52,492 nt of DNA. Source: an uncultured Ignavibacteriota bacterium. Its GTDB lineage: Bacteria; Bacteroidota; Ignavibacteria; Palsa-1295. Each line of letters begins with the position of its first letter. Position 1 is the stretch's first letter. Below, piece after piece: positions 18,697 through 27,029 of the stretch. Where the stretch lies: contig CAIUMP010000039.1 of NCBI GenBank assembly GCA_903900335.1, forward strand, positions 1 to 52,492, given 5' to 3'. The notes beneath the pieces were generated by a model. The model had not been told where the DNA came from, searched no databases, and worked only from the letters and a program-made list of their open reading frames with translations. The position numbers were made by a program, and so were the translations under genes.

Positions 18697-19086
18697 ATGC
18701 AACGAACAACACGCAGTATCCCGCGCATACATATATTTGCCGCTCTTTTCCTCGCATCTGTACTTTCCATTGGCTGCTCAAGCTCCCACTCAAAGACAGG
18801 CGGGGGCGAGTCCGTACAAGTCATCTTGGATGAGTATAAGATCAGTATGCCGACGACCTTCCCGGCTGGTCAGACAACATTTAACATTACCAACACCGGC
18901 GAACACAAACACGGCTTTAAGATCAAAGGCAATGGTATTGAACAGGAATTGACCTCTGGTCTGGCCTCGATGGAATCGGGTGAGCTTACCGCAACGCTCG
19001 TTGCAGGCACGTACGAAGTGAGCTGCCCGATGCTCGGCCATTCGCTGCTCGGAATGCACTTAACGGTCATCGCGACTCCGCGCTAG
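18697..19086 (+). CDS. Cupredoxin-domain lipoprotein
   Basis: The 129 residues start with a lipoprotein signal (LFLASVLSIGC). A single cupredoxin domain follows: FPAGQTTFNITNTGEHKHGF, then GTYEVSCPMLGHSLLGMHLTV. The ligand set is complete for a type 1 copper site: a His in EHKHGF and C-x4-H-x4-M in CPMLGHSLLGM. It is probably a small outer-envelope electron carrier or copper binder. No redox partner gene is adjacent. Confidence 0.8.
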   Translation: MQRTTRSIPRIHIFAALFLASVLSIGCSSSHSKTGGGESVQVILDEYKISMPTTFPAGQTTFNITNTGEHKHGFKIKGNGIEQELTSGLASMESGELTATLVAGTYEVSCPMLGHSLLGMHLTVIATPR

Positions 19087-19130
19087 TCGCTCAAAGCGGC
19101 TGGGAGCATTGGGTGGGAAAAGCACCTCGC

Positions 19131-19511
19131 TTAGAACCCAAACTTCCAGCTGCCATCCTCCTTGTACACCTGAAGCGTCAGCGTGGTGTCACCCGGATCT
19201 TTACCGCTGATCTTCACGTGGTATTGCACAAAGCCAACGACACCATTCTCTCGCTCGCTGAGGATCTTCACCTCTGCGTGTCGGCCATTCCAATGCTCCA
19301 TCACTCGTGGCAAAATATCGGGATGGGCCTGCAGTGATTCCGTCCGCGTTTGAGAGATGACCGCCTTATATGCCACGCTGTCACGCGCGTTGAGCGCTGC
19401 ATAGTACAGCAGCACCGCCTCCGATGGTTTTTGCGCTACCGGCGGCTCCTTCTTATGGCAGCCTGCAATAGCAACGACCGTCAGCAAGAGAAACGCACTT
19501 CGTCTGATCAT
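19131..19511 (-). CDS. NTF2-like lipoprotein
   Basis: The 126-residue protein has a lipobox (LLTVVAIAGC) and a compact domain with SEAVLLYYAALNARDSVAYKA, ending VYKEDGSWKFGF. This layout is typical of DUF4878/NTF2-like lipoproteins. Its ATG overlaps the TGA of the upstream gene (ATGA), so it is translated with the paralogue at 19508-19939. The function is unknown. Confidence 0.7.
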   Translation of the reverse strand: MIRRSAFLLLTVVAIAGCHKKEPPVAQKPSEAVLLYYAALNARDSVAYKAVISQTRTESLQAHPDILPRVMEHWNGRHAEVKILSERENGVVGFVQYHVKISGKDPGDTTLTLQVYKEDGSWKFGF

Positions 19512-19939
19512 GTAGGATTCCCACCTTTCGGATTGTACCGTTCAACCGGCGGCGAAAGACACTCCAGCACCTTCCACTCGCCATTCTCTCGCACCATTTG
19601 ACAGTCGATCATGCAGGAGTCCACAAGTCCGCCGCCGGAGCGTTGGTGCACAGCCTCGATGAAGCGGACAACCTGCATCGTGTCCGTGCCTTTTATAACG
19701 GGCGTCTCCCGCACAACGCTTACACTTGCTGGGTAGAGATAGCACATCTGAAAGTAATCCTTCGCCTGCGGACGCAGATAGACCAGCCGCTGCTTCGCCG
19801 ACAGCGCATAAGTCGCCACGGTGTCCTGCTTCGCGATCGCATCGAAATAGGCAACGAGCGTCTGGCTAGCTGTGCGAGGCTGCCGCTGGCAGGATGCAAG
19901 CATCGTGGGTATGATGAGTAAGGCGATGAGTCGTTTCAT
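19508..19939 (-). CDS. NTF2-like lipoprotein, paralogue
   Basis: The start at 19939 gives MKRLIALLIIPTMLASC, a lipoprotein signal; a longer frame to 19975 only adds an unlikely leader. The domain has SQTLVAYFDAIAKQDTVATYA and ends VRENGEWKVLECLSPP, matching the downstream 126-residue protein in fold and spacing. The two form a two-gene operon. No partner enzyme is visible. Confidence 0.7.
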   Translation of the reverse strand: MKRLIALLIIPTMLASCQRQPRTASQTLVAYFDAIAKQDTVATYALSAKQRLVYLRPQAKDYFQMCYLYPASVSVVRETPVIKGTDTMQVVRFIEAVHQRSGGGLVDSCMIDCQMVRENGEWKVLECLSPPVERYNPKGGNPT

Positions 19940-20072
19940 GATGATGATCTCCACAATTTCAATCACTCTTGACAATCGCCAGCGGCGGCACTTCGTTCCG
20001 GTAAGGGATGACCACGTCTTGGAAGGTCCGTTTGCCCCCCGTATCGTGCCGCTTTCAACAGACCGGCGAGGC

Positions 20073-20705
20073 TCAGGCGGGTCTCCACGGAGACCAGCTA
20101 TCCTGCTTTTGCAACAGAAGGAAGCCCCGCTCCGAAACCGGACATTTATCTACGACCCGCCAACCCTTGTCTTCCAAATACAGTATGGAATTCATTTCCT
20201 TCTTGCGGTTGGCGTCGTGAGCAAAGATCAGGCCTGTGCGGCTACGCGCAAGTTCGAACGAACAAAGCCTGGAGTATCGCTTGAAATAATCTCCTCCATT
20301 GGGTCCATCGACAATCGCACAATCGAACGGGCCGTCACGCAGTTCGGGCACAACGAGATCAGCCGTGACTTTATAGAGCAGCGGATGCACATCCCAGTGC
20401 TCCCGAGAGCGCTCGACGGCAAGATCATGCCACTCAGGATCATTCTCCAACGTCCACACGCTACACTCCTGCTCCAGGAATGCCCACGTAGATGAACCCG
20501 GACCAAACTCCAGAACGCTTTTGATACCGAGACTCGTAACCTTCTCGACGAGCCACTTATATTCCTCCTTGTTGAGCGTATATGGATTGGAATCCCACGC
20601 ATCAAGATATTTCCATTCGCGTTGCTGCGAACCACCCGAATGGTTCGACCTTATCGCGGCATTAAACTCGGAAGAAGTGACGGCTTCTTCATTCATAATT
20701 GCCAT
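20073..20705 (-). CDS. SAM-dependent methyltransferase-like protein
   Basis: The start at Met 20705 (or 20696) is preferred over 20744. Motif I is VLEFGPGSSTWAF, followed by the acidic strand end WTLENDPEW and motif IV-like FDCAIVDGPNGGDYF, then GLIFAHDANR. This is a class I Rossmann fold of the kind used for small-molecule or glycan-type substrates; the substrate is unknown. The last codons (WSPWRPA) are written by a small palindrome ggtctccacggagacc (20080-20095), so a repeat may have replaced the original C-terminus. Confidence 0.75.
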   Translation of the reverse strand: MAIMNEEAVTSSEFNAAIRSNHSGGSQQREWKYLDAWDSNPYTLNKEEYKWLVEKVTSLGIKSVLEFGPGSSTWAFLEQECSVWTLENDPEWHDLAVERSREHWDVHPLLYKVTADLVVPELRDGPFDCAIVDGPNGGDYFKRYSRLCSFELARSRTGLIFAHDANRKKEMNSILYLEDKGWRVVDKCPVSERGFLLLQKQDSWSPWRPA

Positions 20706-20753
20706 AGTTAATTGTGGTTGTAAAGAGCGTTGTATAGAACACAACTTCGGAGC

Positions 20754-20805
20754 GGTCTGGTGCGGGGTGTGCTCTGGTGCGGGGAGCTGTCTGGTGCGGG
20801 AGCGG
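20754..20805. repeat. Short direct repeats of tctggtgcggg
   Basis: Three copies of ctggtgcggg lie in about 50 bp, between the methyltransferase and the histidine kinase. No function is visible. Confidence 0.6.
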
Positions 20806-20931
20806 TGGAGAACCCGGTCCGCATCATCCGCCTATGACGGGGTAATTGCCAACCTTAGTTGTTTGTGCAATTGTCTAAGCACACTAGCGTCTGCGGAACA
20901 GGGCTTATAGTATCAACTTCTTGAACGGACA

Positions 20932-22920
20932 CTACCCCACCGCCACCATCGGTAACCGCACGATGAACGTGCTCCCGACGCCCTGTGCGCTGCACACCTC
21001 GATCGAACCACCCATTGCCATCACAATGCGGCTGCTGATAGCAAGTCCGAGCCCTGCGCCCTCGTATGTCCGGCTATATCCCGTGGATACTTGCTTGAAC
21101 TCCTCGAAGATCATTGCCAACGCCTCCTCTGGAATACCAACGCCCGTATCCTCAATGATGACGCGAAGCCGCTCCCCTACCGGATGCTCGCCTACGGTGT
21201 AACGCTCAAACCCCGCGACCGTCGTGACATCCTGCTGCGCCGATTCGCCCGTCTCCGTCCGAACAACAACCGTACCTTCCGGTGTGAACTTGATCGCGTT
21301 GTGTACCAACTGCGAGATCACCTTCTCGAAATATTCTCGGTCAAGTTGCGCGAAGATGTCCTGCGTCGGCATGAAGCGTAACTCCACCCCTCCGTGCGCA
21401 ACAAGCGGCTGCATCGACGCGCAAATACGTTCGATCTCCACGTTGATGTCGGTCTCCGACGGTGAGAGAACAAGCTTCTTCGACTCTAGTATTGCCAGAT
21501 CGAGTATCGAGTGCAGCGTCTCCTCCAGACGCTTCGCGCTCGTCTCGATACTCTCAGCAAATCCTCGCAAGACAGGATCGCTGATGCTCTCGGAAAGCAG
21601 TTGCGAGAAGCCAAGGATCCCTGTGAGCGGTGTGCGTATCTCGTGACTCATGTTCGCAAGGAAGTTGCTCTTGAGCCGGTTCATCTCTTCGGCGGCCATC
21701 ATCGCCGTCAGCGCATTGTTACGCTCGCGGATGACCTGCGCTTCCATCTCCTTGCGCTGCGTGATGTCCTGTACCGTGCCAGTGACGCGGATCACCTCGC
21801 CGCTCTCATCTTTGACCAGTATTCCCCGATGCCACACATAGAGATAATGACCATCTTTATGTTGGATGCGATACTCTGCATCATACCGGTCGGCGGTGCG
21901 ATAGGCGGTGTCAATTGATTCACGTATATGCTCAAAGTCATCAGCATGTATGCGGCTCGCCCACCACGAGAGCGTTAGTATCTCCGGCTCTTCTACGGGA
22001 TCGAACCCTGTGAGCAAATAGAATGAAGAGGATGCAACAAAGCGACCCGTTGGCCTATCCATCTCATACACAACCGACGTGATCGCTTCGGACGCTAAAC
22101 GAAAGCGCTCGTTCGCACGCGCAAGCTCGCGCTCGGCACGCAGCTGCTCTGTAATATCTTGCACGAGTGAGACGCGCGCTGGTCTGCCGTTGAAGGTAAC
22201 AGCATGGGAGAACAGACGCACATCGATCAACTCCCCTCGCTTCGTCCGGTGCCGCGTTTGTACCGTCGCATCACCCTCACTTGCTATGAGATGCGCGTGC
22301 TCGCGGTGAAAGTGAGGAAGGTCTTCCTCCAATCGCAAGTCCATGACCTTCTTCTGCAGAAGCTCCGCCTCGCTATATCCCAGCAGGTCGCAGATCGCAC
22401 GATTGACATGAAGGATCTGAAACGTCTCCCGATCCACTACCCAGATCGGCAACGGATTCTCATTGAACAACCGACGATGATCCTCCTCCGAATGCTCCAA
22501 GGCGAGCGCTGTCTTCCATTCCTTCGTCATATCATCCGAGGAGACGAAGACACCCAGCGTCTTCCCCGCTTCATACAGCGGGAACATGCGATACTCCAAC
22601 CAGTAGTCCCCAACTGGACTATGATACAACCGCTCCGTCTTAACATGCTCACCAGCAAGTGCCTTCTGAGTCCAGGTACGCCAGAATGCGGCGGACTCCG
22701 CGGGTAATATCTCAAACAGATTTGCGCCGATGCGGGCCGTGACACCCTTACCGGTAAACGCAGCATCGAGCGCACGATTGAACATGAGTATCTTGCCATC
22801 GGGATCAATGGCAATAACGCTGCTCTCGCTATTATCGAAAATAGATTGTAGATCGAACTGTGCCTCCGAACGCGAGGGCGACGATGTCGCGGGAAGTGGC
22901 GAAGATGTACGTGTGCTCAT
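20932..22920 (-). CDS. PAS-domain sensor histidine kinase
   Basis: The Met at 22920 (MSTRTSSPLPATSS) is used; the frame is open to 23031. Three PAS domains lie at about residues 20-130, 150-250 and 275-390, each ending in a PAC-like strand (VQDITEQ, VQDITQR). The dimerisation helix has the phosphorylated His in MSHEIRTPL (about 425), and the ATPase has LVHNAIKFTPEG (N box), EDTGVGIP (G1) and GAGLGLAIS (G2). There is no transmembrane segment, so it is probably a cytosolic sensor. No response regulator is adjacent, so its partner must be elsewhere. It is read against the phage genes. Confidence 0.9.
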   Translation of the reverse strand: MSTRTSSPLPATSSPSRSEAQFDLQSIFDNSESSVIAIDPDGKILMFNRALDAAFTGKGVTARIGANLFEILPAESAAFWRTWTQKALAGEHVKTERLYHSPVGDYWLEYRMFPLYEAGKTLGVFVSSDDMTKEWKTALALEHSEEDHRRLFNENPLPIWVVDRETFQILHVNRAICDLLGYSEAELLQKKVMDLRLEEDLPHFHREHAHLIASEGDATVQTRHRTKRGELIDVRLFSHAVTFNGRPARVSLVQDITEQLRAERELARANERFRLASEAITSVVYEMDRPTGRFVASSSFYLLTGFDPVEEPEILTLSWWASRIHADDFEHIRESIDTAYRTADRYDAEYRIQHKDGHYLYVWHRGILVKDESGEVIRVTGTVQDITQRKEMEAQVIRERNNALTAMMAAEEMNRLKSNFLANMSHEIRTPLTGILGFSQLLSESISDPVLRGFAESIETSAKRLEETLHSILDLAILESKKLVLSPSETDINVEIERICASMQPLVAHGGVELRFMPTQDIFAQLDREYFEKVISQLVHNAIKFTPEGTVVVRTETGESAQQDVTTVAGFERYTVGEHPVGERLRVIIEDTGVGIPEEALAMIFEEFKQVSTGYSRTYEGAGLGLAISSRIVMAMGGSIEVCSAQGVGSTFIVRLPMVAVG

Positions 22921-23042
22921 ACGATGATGTGTCAGCAACCACGCCGACAGTAAGAAATGCGGTGAAGATGTATAGCGACTTACATCCACGCCACAGATAA
23001 GACAGAGATTACTTTCAATTAATTCTCCCAATTCTTTAACAA

Positions 23043-23690
23043 ATGAACACTTCCAACATCATCACAAAACGAATCATCGAACCACCCAGAGAGTCCGCCG
23101 CAACACACGAACGCGCACTCCCCAATACGCAGGACTCACCACGTAGCACTCAGGACTCTCCCCGCACCCGCTGGCTCACCATGGCAACCAACGATGTCGA
23201 TAGAGCCGGGGACATCCTCGATCTCTCCGGCATGGACGCCACCAACTTCCTCAAGAACCCGCAGTTCCTCTGGCAGCACGGCAAGAGCGGAGCGCAAGTA
23301 AACACCATCGGCAAAGTGCTCCAACTCCGCGTGGTGGGTGGCACCCTTGCCACCCAATCCCTCCAAGCCTTGGTCGAATACGCCCCCGCCGACATCAACC
23401 CGCTCGCCGAGCAGATATATCAACTCGATCTCCTCGGACTCCTCCCCGCCAACTCCATCGGCTTCCGTCCCATCGAGTGGCACGCCAACGACTTCGGCGG
23501 CAACACCTTCACCAAATGGGAGCTGATCGAATGCTCCAAAGTCGAACTGCCGATGAATCCGAGCGCGGTGGATAGTGGAAAGTGTATAGAGGAAAGTGTG
23601 GAGACGAAGGGACAGTTTATCGATCCCGATCAGCGCGCACTGTTCTCCGTAGATGATGCAGCGGATTGGCTACACCAACGTCCATCGTAA
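23043..23690 (+). CDS. HK97-type prohead protease (peptidase S78)
   Basis: The enzyme trims the scaffold and capsid N-terminus during head maturation. The catalytic His is in FLWQHGKSG (about 77) and the Ser in PANSIGFRPIEW (about 138), with the family strand WELIECSKVELPMNPSA after it. Two stretches look repeat-derived: residues about 17-40 (tcaggactc-rich DNA) and about 175-190 (gatagtggaaagtg DNA, giving DSGKCIEESVE). It is immediately followed by the capsid gene after a palindrome at 23693-23765. Confidence 0.9.
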   Translation: MNTSNIITKRIIEPPRESAATHERALPNTQDSPRSTQDSPRTRWLTMATNDVDRAGDILDLSGMDATNFLKNPQFLWQHGKSGAQVNTIGKVLQLRVVGGTLATQSLQALVEYAPADINPLAEQIYQLDLLGLLPANSIGFRPIEWHANDFGGNTFTKWELIECSKVELPMNPSAVDSGKCIEESVETKGQFIDPDQRALFSVDDAADWLHQRPS

Positions 23691-23692
23691 CG

Positions 23693-23765
23693 GTAGGGGT
23701 TAACGGCGTTAACCCGCCCCGGTTTACAATGCATACCCATTCGGGTCAACGCCGTTGACCCCTAC
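23693..23765. repeat. GTAGGGGTTAACGG-type palindromic repeat
   Basis: Arms gtaggggttaacggcgtta (from 23693) and its inverse ending at 23765 are nearly perfect. The repeat lies exactly between the protease stop and the capsid start. The same family occurs at 13116-13275 and 34649-34728. Confidence 0.85.
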
Positions 23766-23812
23766 ACATACAATCCTCATCCGCATTCTTACTTCTTACT
23801 TCCCAAACAACT

Positions 23813-25111
23813 ATGATAAGCATCAACCCAGAAACCAACACCCTCACCGCCACCCGCGACGAACTCACGCAGATCATTGACAAGTCCATTGAGCGCAAGA
23901 TCAAATCGCTGCCCGACCGCAGCGCACTCTCCGCGCTTACTCGCGAGGGCACACTCTCCACAACCACCACCGACATGACCAACACACCCGGCAACACTTT
24001 CACCAAAGGCGCGAACACGCAGCTTCTCGCATCGCCTGCTATTCGTGGAAAGATCACGAAGACGTTCCGTTTCTTCAACGCCGTCTCGCGCAACGATCAT
24101 CAGGACTTGCGCTCGATCATGCAGACGTATGAGCCGGAGTACATCCGCTCGCTTGCGCCGCAGCTTGAAGCGACTGGCTCCAACGGCGGCTATCTCGTGC
24201 CGCCCGAGTTCTACGCGGACGTGCTCTTCCTGCTCAACGAGTTCGGCTTCGCGCGCAAATACTGCGCGATGATTCAGATGAACACGAACGTGATGAACGT
24301 CTCCACGCTCTCCGGCAAACCCAGCGTTGCATGGACGAGCGAGAACGGCACCATCCCGTCGTCCAAAGGCACGTTCGGACGCCTGACGCTCACTGCGCAA
24401 AAGCTCGCCGCGATCTATCCCATCTCCAACGAACTGCTCGCCGACGCGAACATTGACGTGTATAATACCATCCTCCGCATCTTCGTCGAGGTCTTCGGAC
24501 AAGAAGAGGACACGCAGGTTTTTCGCGGCACGGGTTCGCCGTTCACCGGCATTCTGAATACGAGCGGCGTTGTCACAACGTATCTCGGCGCGAGCAGCAC
24601 GTCCGGCAAAACGAAGTACACGGACATCACGCTGGATGATCTCATCAATCTCGTGCAGTCCATCGGCCCAGCACAACAGCGCGGCGCGTGCCTCTTCATC
24701 GAGCAGAACACGCTCACCGATCTGCTGAAAAAGAAGGACTCGCAGAGCCGCTACCTGTGGGACTTGGCGCAGTCCAACGATCCACAGATCGCTGGCGCGG
24801 TTGGATTCAACGGCACCGGACTGAGCTTCCGTGGCTTCCCTGTCGTCGCGCTTCCGAACGGCGTCATCATCAATGGATATGATGGGTCGTCGCACGCGAG
24901 CACGCCGTTCGCAGTCTTCGGTAATCTCAAGAACGCTGGCGCGTGGATCGGCACACACGGCGCAATGGAAATGCGCATCAGTAGCGACGCCACCGTCGAG
25001 AACGTCAACGCATTCTCCAATGATCTGCAACTCCTGCGCATGACGGAGCGCATTGCGTTCGGTGTTGGTCAGCCGGGGTATTTGGCGGTGTTGTCAACGT
25101 CAGCATCGTAA
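23813..25111 (+). CDS. HK97-fold major capsid protein
   Basis: This 432-residue protein begins with an N-terminal helical region (DELTQIIDKSIERKIKSL) to be removed by the protease. The capsid fold follows: GSNGGYLVPPEFYADVLFLL, then AAIYPISNELLADANIDV with the E-loop-like arm, and FRGTGSPFTGILNTSG. The C-terminal part has FRGFPVVALP, FAVFGNLKNAGAWIG and MRMTERIAFGV. These are all hallmarks of HK97 coat proteins. It is intact and of normal length. Confidence 0.93.
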   Translation: MISINPETNTLTATRDELTQIIDKSIERKIKSLPDRSALSALTREGTLSTTTTDMTNTPGNTFTKGANTQLLASPAIRGKITKTFRFFNAVSRNDHQDLRSIMQTYEPEYIRSLAPQLEATGSNGGYLVPPEFYADVLFLLNEFGFARKYCAMIQMNTNVMNVSTLSGKPSVAWTSENGTIPSSKGTFGRLTLTAQKLAAIYPISNELLADANIDVYNTILRIFVEVFGQEEDTQVFRGTGSPFTGILNTSGVVTTYLGASSTSGKTKYTDITLDDLINLVQSIGPAQQRGACLFIEQNTLTDLLKKKDSQSRYLWDLAQSNDPQIAGAVGFNGTGLSFRGFPVVALPNGVIINGYDGSSHASTPFAVFGNLKNAGAWIGTHGAMEMRISSDATVENVNAFSNDLQLLRMTERIAFGVGQPGYLAVLSTSAS

Positions 25112-25193
25112 GCTCTTCGCCTCGGAGAGGCAGCGTTGTGTAACACGGTCGCGGCAGCGCCGTGGCGTGAACCGAATACCAACAAAACAAAAG

Positions 25194-25294
25194 CCCCTCT
25201 CCCAGCGGGAGAGGGGTTGGGGAGAGGCAGCCCCCGCGCCAACGCGCGTTCTGCCTCATCCCCCCGGCCCCCTTCTCCCGTTGGGAGAAGGGGG
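25194..25294. repeat. Pair of GAGAGGGG palindromes
   Basis: cccctctcccagcgggagag continues to a perfect palindrome at 25194-25216. cccccttctcccgttgggag does the same at 25268-25294. The two resemble one another and lie inverted around gttggggagaggcag and gaaggggg text. They fill the gap between capsid and connector genes. Confidence 0.75.
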
Positions 25295-25401
25295 AGTTGG
25301 AAAGCTCGATGTTCCCGGCGTTCCAGCACCGGGCTACTCAACGCAACGGCTTTGCCGCGAAGGCAACCCAATCCCCTCCATTCTTAATTTCTAATTCCAA
25401 A

Positions 25402-25995
25402 TTGGCAACTTTTACATCCCCCGTCTCCCTCGCATCCTTCCAAACATATCTCCACGATACATCCACCGACACAACGCTGACCGGCTTCTATCAATCGCTG
25501 TTGGACGCCGCAACGGAATATGTCTATAACTGGCTCGACCGCGATTACACCGCGAGCGCGTCCAAGACCGACATCTTCTTCGGCGACGACACGCAGTTCT
25601 ATGCGCCGCGTCATCAGGTTGGCGCGCTTACATCGTGGCACACCATTGATTCGTCCGGCACCGACACGAACGTTGGCACAAGCGATCTCATGCTGCGGGC
25701 CAATGGCTATCTCATTCAAGCTGGCGGCACGAAGATGTTTGCGTCGCAGTATGAGCATCGTATCGTCTATACTCAGCCAAGCACGCTGACGTGTCCCGAA
25801 ACGGTAAAGCAAGTCATCACCGAACTTGCAACGACGTTCTTCGCCGCAAGCAATCAAGGCGCTGGCACGCTCGGACTCCTCACCACCTCCTCCCGCGACA
25901 CCGGCCCCGGCGGTGCGACCGACCGCGAGCGTTTCCTGGATTTAACAGATCGGCATAAGGAGATGCTGCGGCCGTATAAGCGGTATCCGGTGTAG
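25402..25995 (+). CDS. Phage head-tail connector protein (gp6-like)
   Basis: I use the TTG at 25402 (reads MATFTSPVSLASFQTYLHDT), because upstream codons are repeat DNA. The family begins exactly with a short strand and then helix LHDTSTDTTLTGFYQSLLDAATEYVYNWLDRDYT, matching phiE125 gp8-type connectors. The C-terminus has PETVKQVITELATTFFAA, a helix of the same family. The position right after the capsid gene fits. No other tail-connector gene is recognised. Confidence 0.8.
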   Translation: MATFTSPVSLASFQTYLHDTSTDTTLTGFYQSLLDAATEYVYNWLDRDYTASASKTDIFFGDDTQFYAPRHQVGALTSWHTIDSSGTDTNVGTSDLMLRANGYLIQAGGTKMFASQYEHRIVYTQPSTLTCPETVKQVITELATTFFAASNQGAGTLGLLTTSSRDTGPGGATDRERFLDLTDRHKEMLRPYKRYPV

Positions 25996-25998
25996 GGC

Positions 25999-26467
25999 AA
26001 TTATGAATTATGAATGATGAATTATGAAGGGGCTCATTTGTAATCGCGCTGGCCTTTCAGTATTGTCGTTAGAATGGCGATGAGTTCATTTGTCTCTTGC
26101 ATTAGCGGCTCAAGTCGCTCTATCGGGACGATCTCTGCTTCGCCGAGCAACTCCAACCAATAGAGGCTCTCATCGAGCTCTTGAACAGAGCCTGTTATCT
26201 TACTAATGAAATCTGCCTTGGATTTCGCGCGATACCCTTCCCGAAACTGCGCGCCAACGGATGTACCAGAACGAAGCAACTGCACACCAACCACCTCCGA
26301 CTCTTTCGAACGCGGCAGCTTGCGGTACAGCCGAATAATTCTTAACGCATAATTCTTCGTCCTCTGTCGTAGGTCGTCAGCCTTCATGATTCGTAAACAC
26401 CGCTCACCACTTCCATAATTTCCCTTTCCCCTCCCCTTTCATAATTCATCATTCATAATTCATAATT
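25999..26467. mobile_element. Candidate 469-bp element with perfect 30-bp inverted ends around a four-helix-bundle gene
   Basis: The left end (25999-26028, starting aattatgaattatgaatgat) and right end (26438-26467, starting ttcataattcatcattcata) are perfect 30-bp inverted repeats. Between them lies only the minus-strand S23-type gene. The element starts 3 bp after the connector stop and ends 4 bp before the next phage start. Related AT-rich text appears at 13298-13332 and 12430-12450. No transposase is encoded. Confidence 0.7.
26034..26387 (-). CDS. Four-helix-bundle protein of the S23/23S-rRNA IVS type
   Basis: The 117-residue all-helical protein has the family marks QRTKNYALRIIRLYRKLPRS, LLRSGTSVGAQFREGYRAKS and FISKITGSVQELDESLYWL. 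Members are often coded in intervening sequences of 23S rRNA, or free-standing between repeats. Related folds include the Avd accessory protein of diversity-generating retroelements. Here it is free-standing, on the strand opposite to the phage genes, inside inverted repeats. Its biochemical role is not known. Confidence 0.9.
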   Translation of the reverse strand: MKADDLRQRTKNYALRIIRLYRKLPRSKESEVVGVQLLRSGTSVGAQFREGYRAKSKADFISKITGSVQELDESLYWLELLGEAEIVPIERLEPLMQETNELIAILTTILKGQRDYK

Positions 26468-26471
26468 CCCG

Positions 26472-26924
26472 ATGACACGAGAGCTCCTCTTCACATCCTC
26501 CTTCGAATCCCAACTCGCAACAACAACTGGTTGGAACAACCTTGATACATCTGTTGGCACATCTCCAACGCATGCACTCGCTCCATCGGACTTCCCCGGC
26601 TTCGTCATCCTGCCTGGTGAAGCAATGTACACAGCATACGATAGCGGCGGACATCCAACTGCCGGACTGCAACACTTCACGTTGCGTGTGCTCGTCAATC
26701 ATCCGCAACTTGCGCTTAGCGCCGCGCGAACAACGCGCTCCGATTACGTCGGACTCATCGAAGCATTCTTCTCCGGCGGTTACACACCGCCTGCCATCAC
26801 CACCGGCGATCCCGTCCGCATTGATAGCATCATTCTCGAAAAGATCGACCCCGCCACGCTCAACAAGAACGACACGCGCTCGGTGATCGCGGCGCATGGT
26901 GCATACCACTTTACACTTCTCTAA
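26472..26924 (+). CDS. Small phage-like protein of unknown function
   Basis: The 150-residue protein starts at ATG 26472 directly after the repeat, with MTRELLFTSSFESQ, and ends AHGAYHFTLL. The position after the connector fits a head-closure or tail-terminator slot, but I do not recognise the family. It contains several short strands and few charged patches. Confidence 0.55.
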   Translation: MTRELLFTSSFESQLATTTGWNNLDTSVGTSPTHALAPSDFPGFVILPGEAMYTAYDSGGHPTAGLQHFTLRVLVNHPQLALSAARTTRSDYVGLIEAFFSGGYTPPAITTGDPVRIDSIILEKIDPATLNKNDTRSVIAAHGAYHFTLL

Positions 26925-27020
26925 TCTGAACCTTGATTTTAAGAGATGAAGAAGATTTTCGAGATAGGATTCTTCCCCGATCTACCTAATCTCCAACATC
27001 TCCTAAAATCATGGTTCAGA
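26925..27020. repeat. TCTGAACC-type palindrome
   Basis: Arms tctgaaccttgattttaaga (26925-) and its inverse ending ggttcaga (27020) match over about 24 bp with two changes. It starts one base after the stop of the 26472-26924 gene and ends 9 bp before the next ATG. It resembles a repeat family I recall in Bacteroidota; that is knowledge, not shown here. Confidence 0.8.
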
Positions 27021-27029
27021 CATTCCCCT

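Noticed and set aside
23789-25030. A 413-codon reverse frame opposite the capsid gene
   Set aside because: The forward frame carries clear HK97 capsid features; the reverse frame is Arg/Glu/Val-rich antisense noise.
25999-26467. IS element with transposase
   Set aside because: The enclosed gene is an S23-type four-helix-bundle protein and has no transposase motif, so only a non-autonomous element can be argued.
25999-26467. 23S rRNA intervening sequence
   Set aside because: No rRNA sequence flanks the S23-type gene; the surroundings are phage genes.
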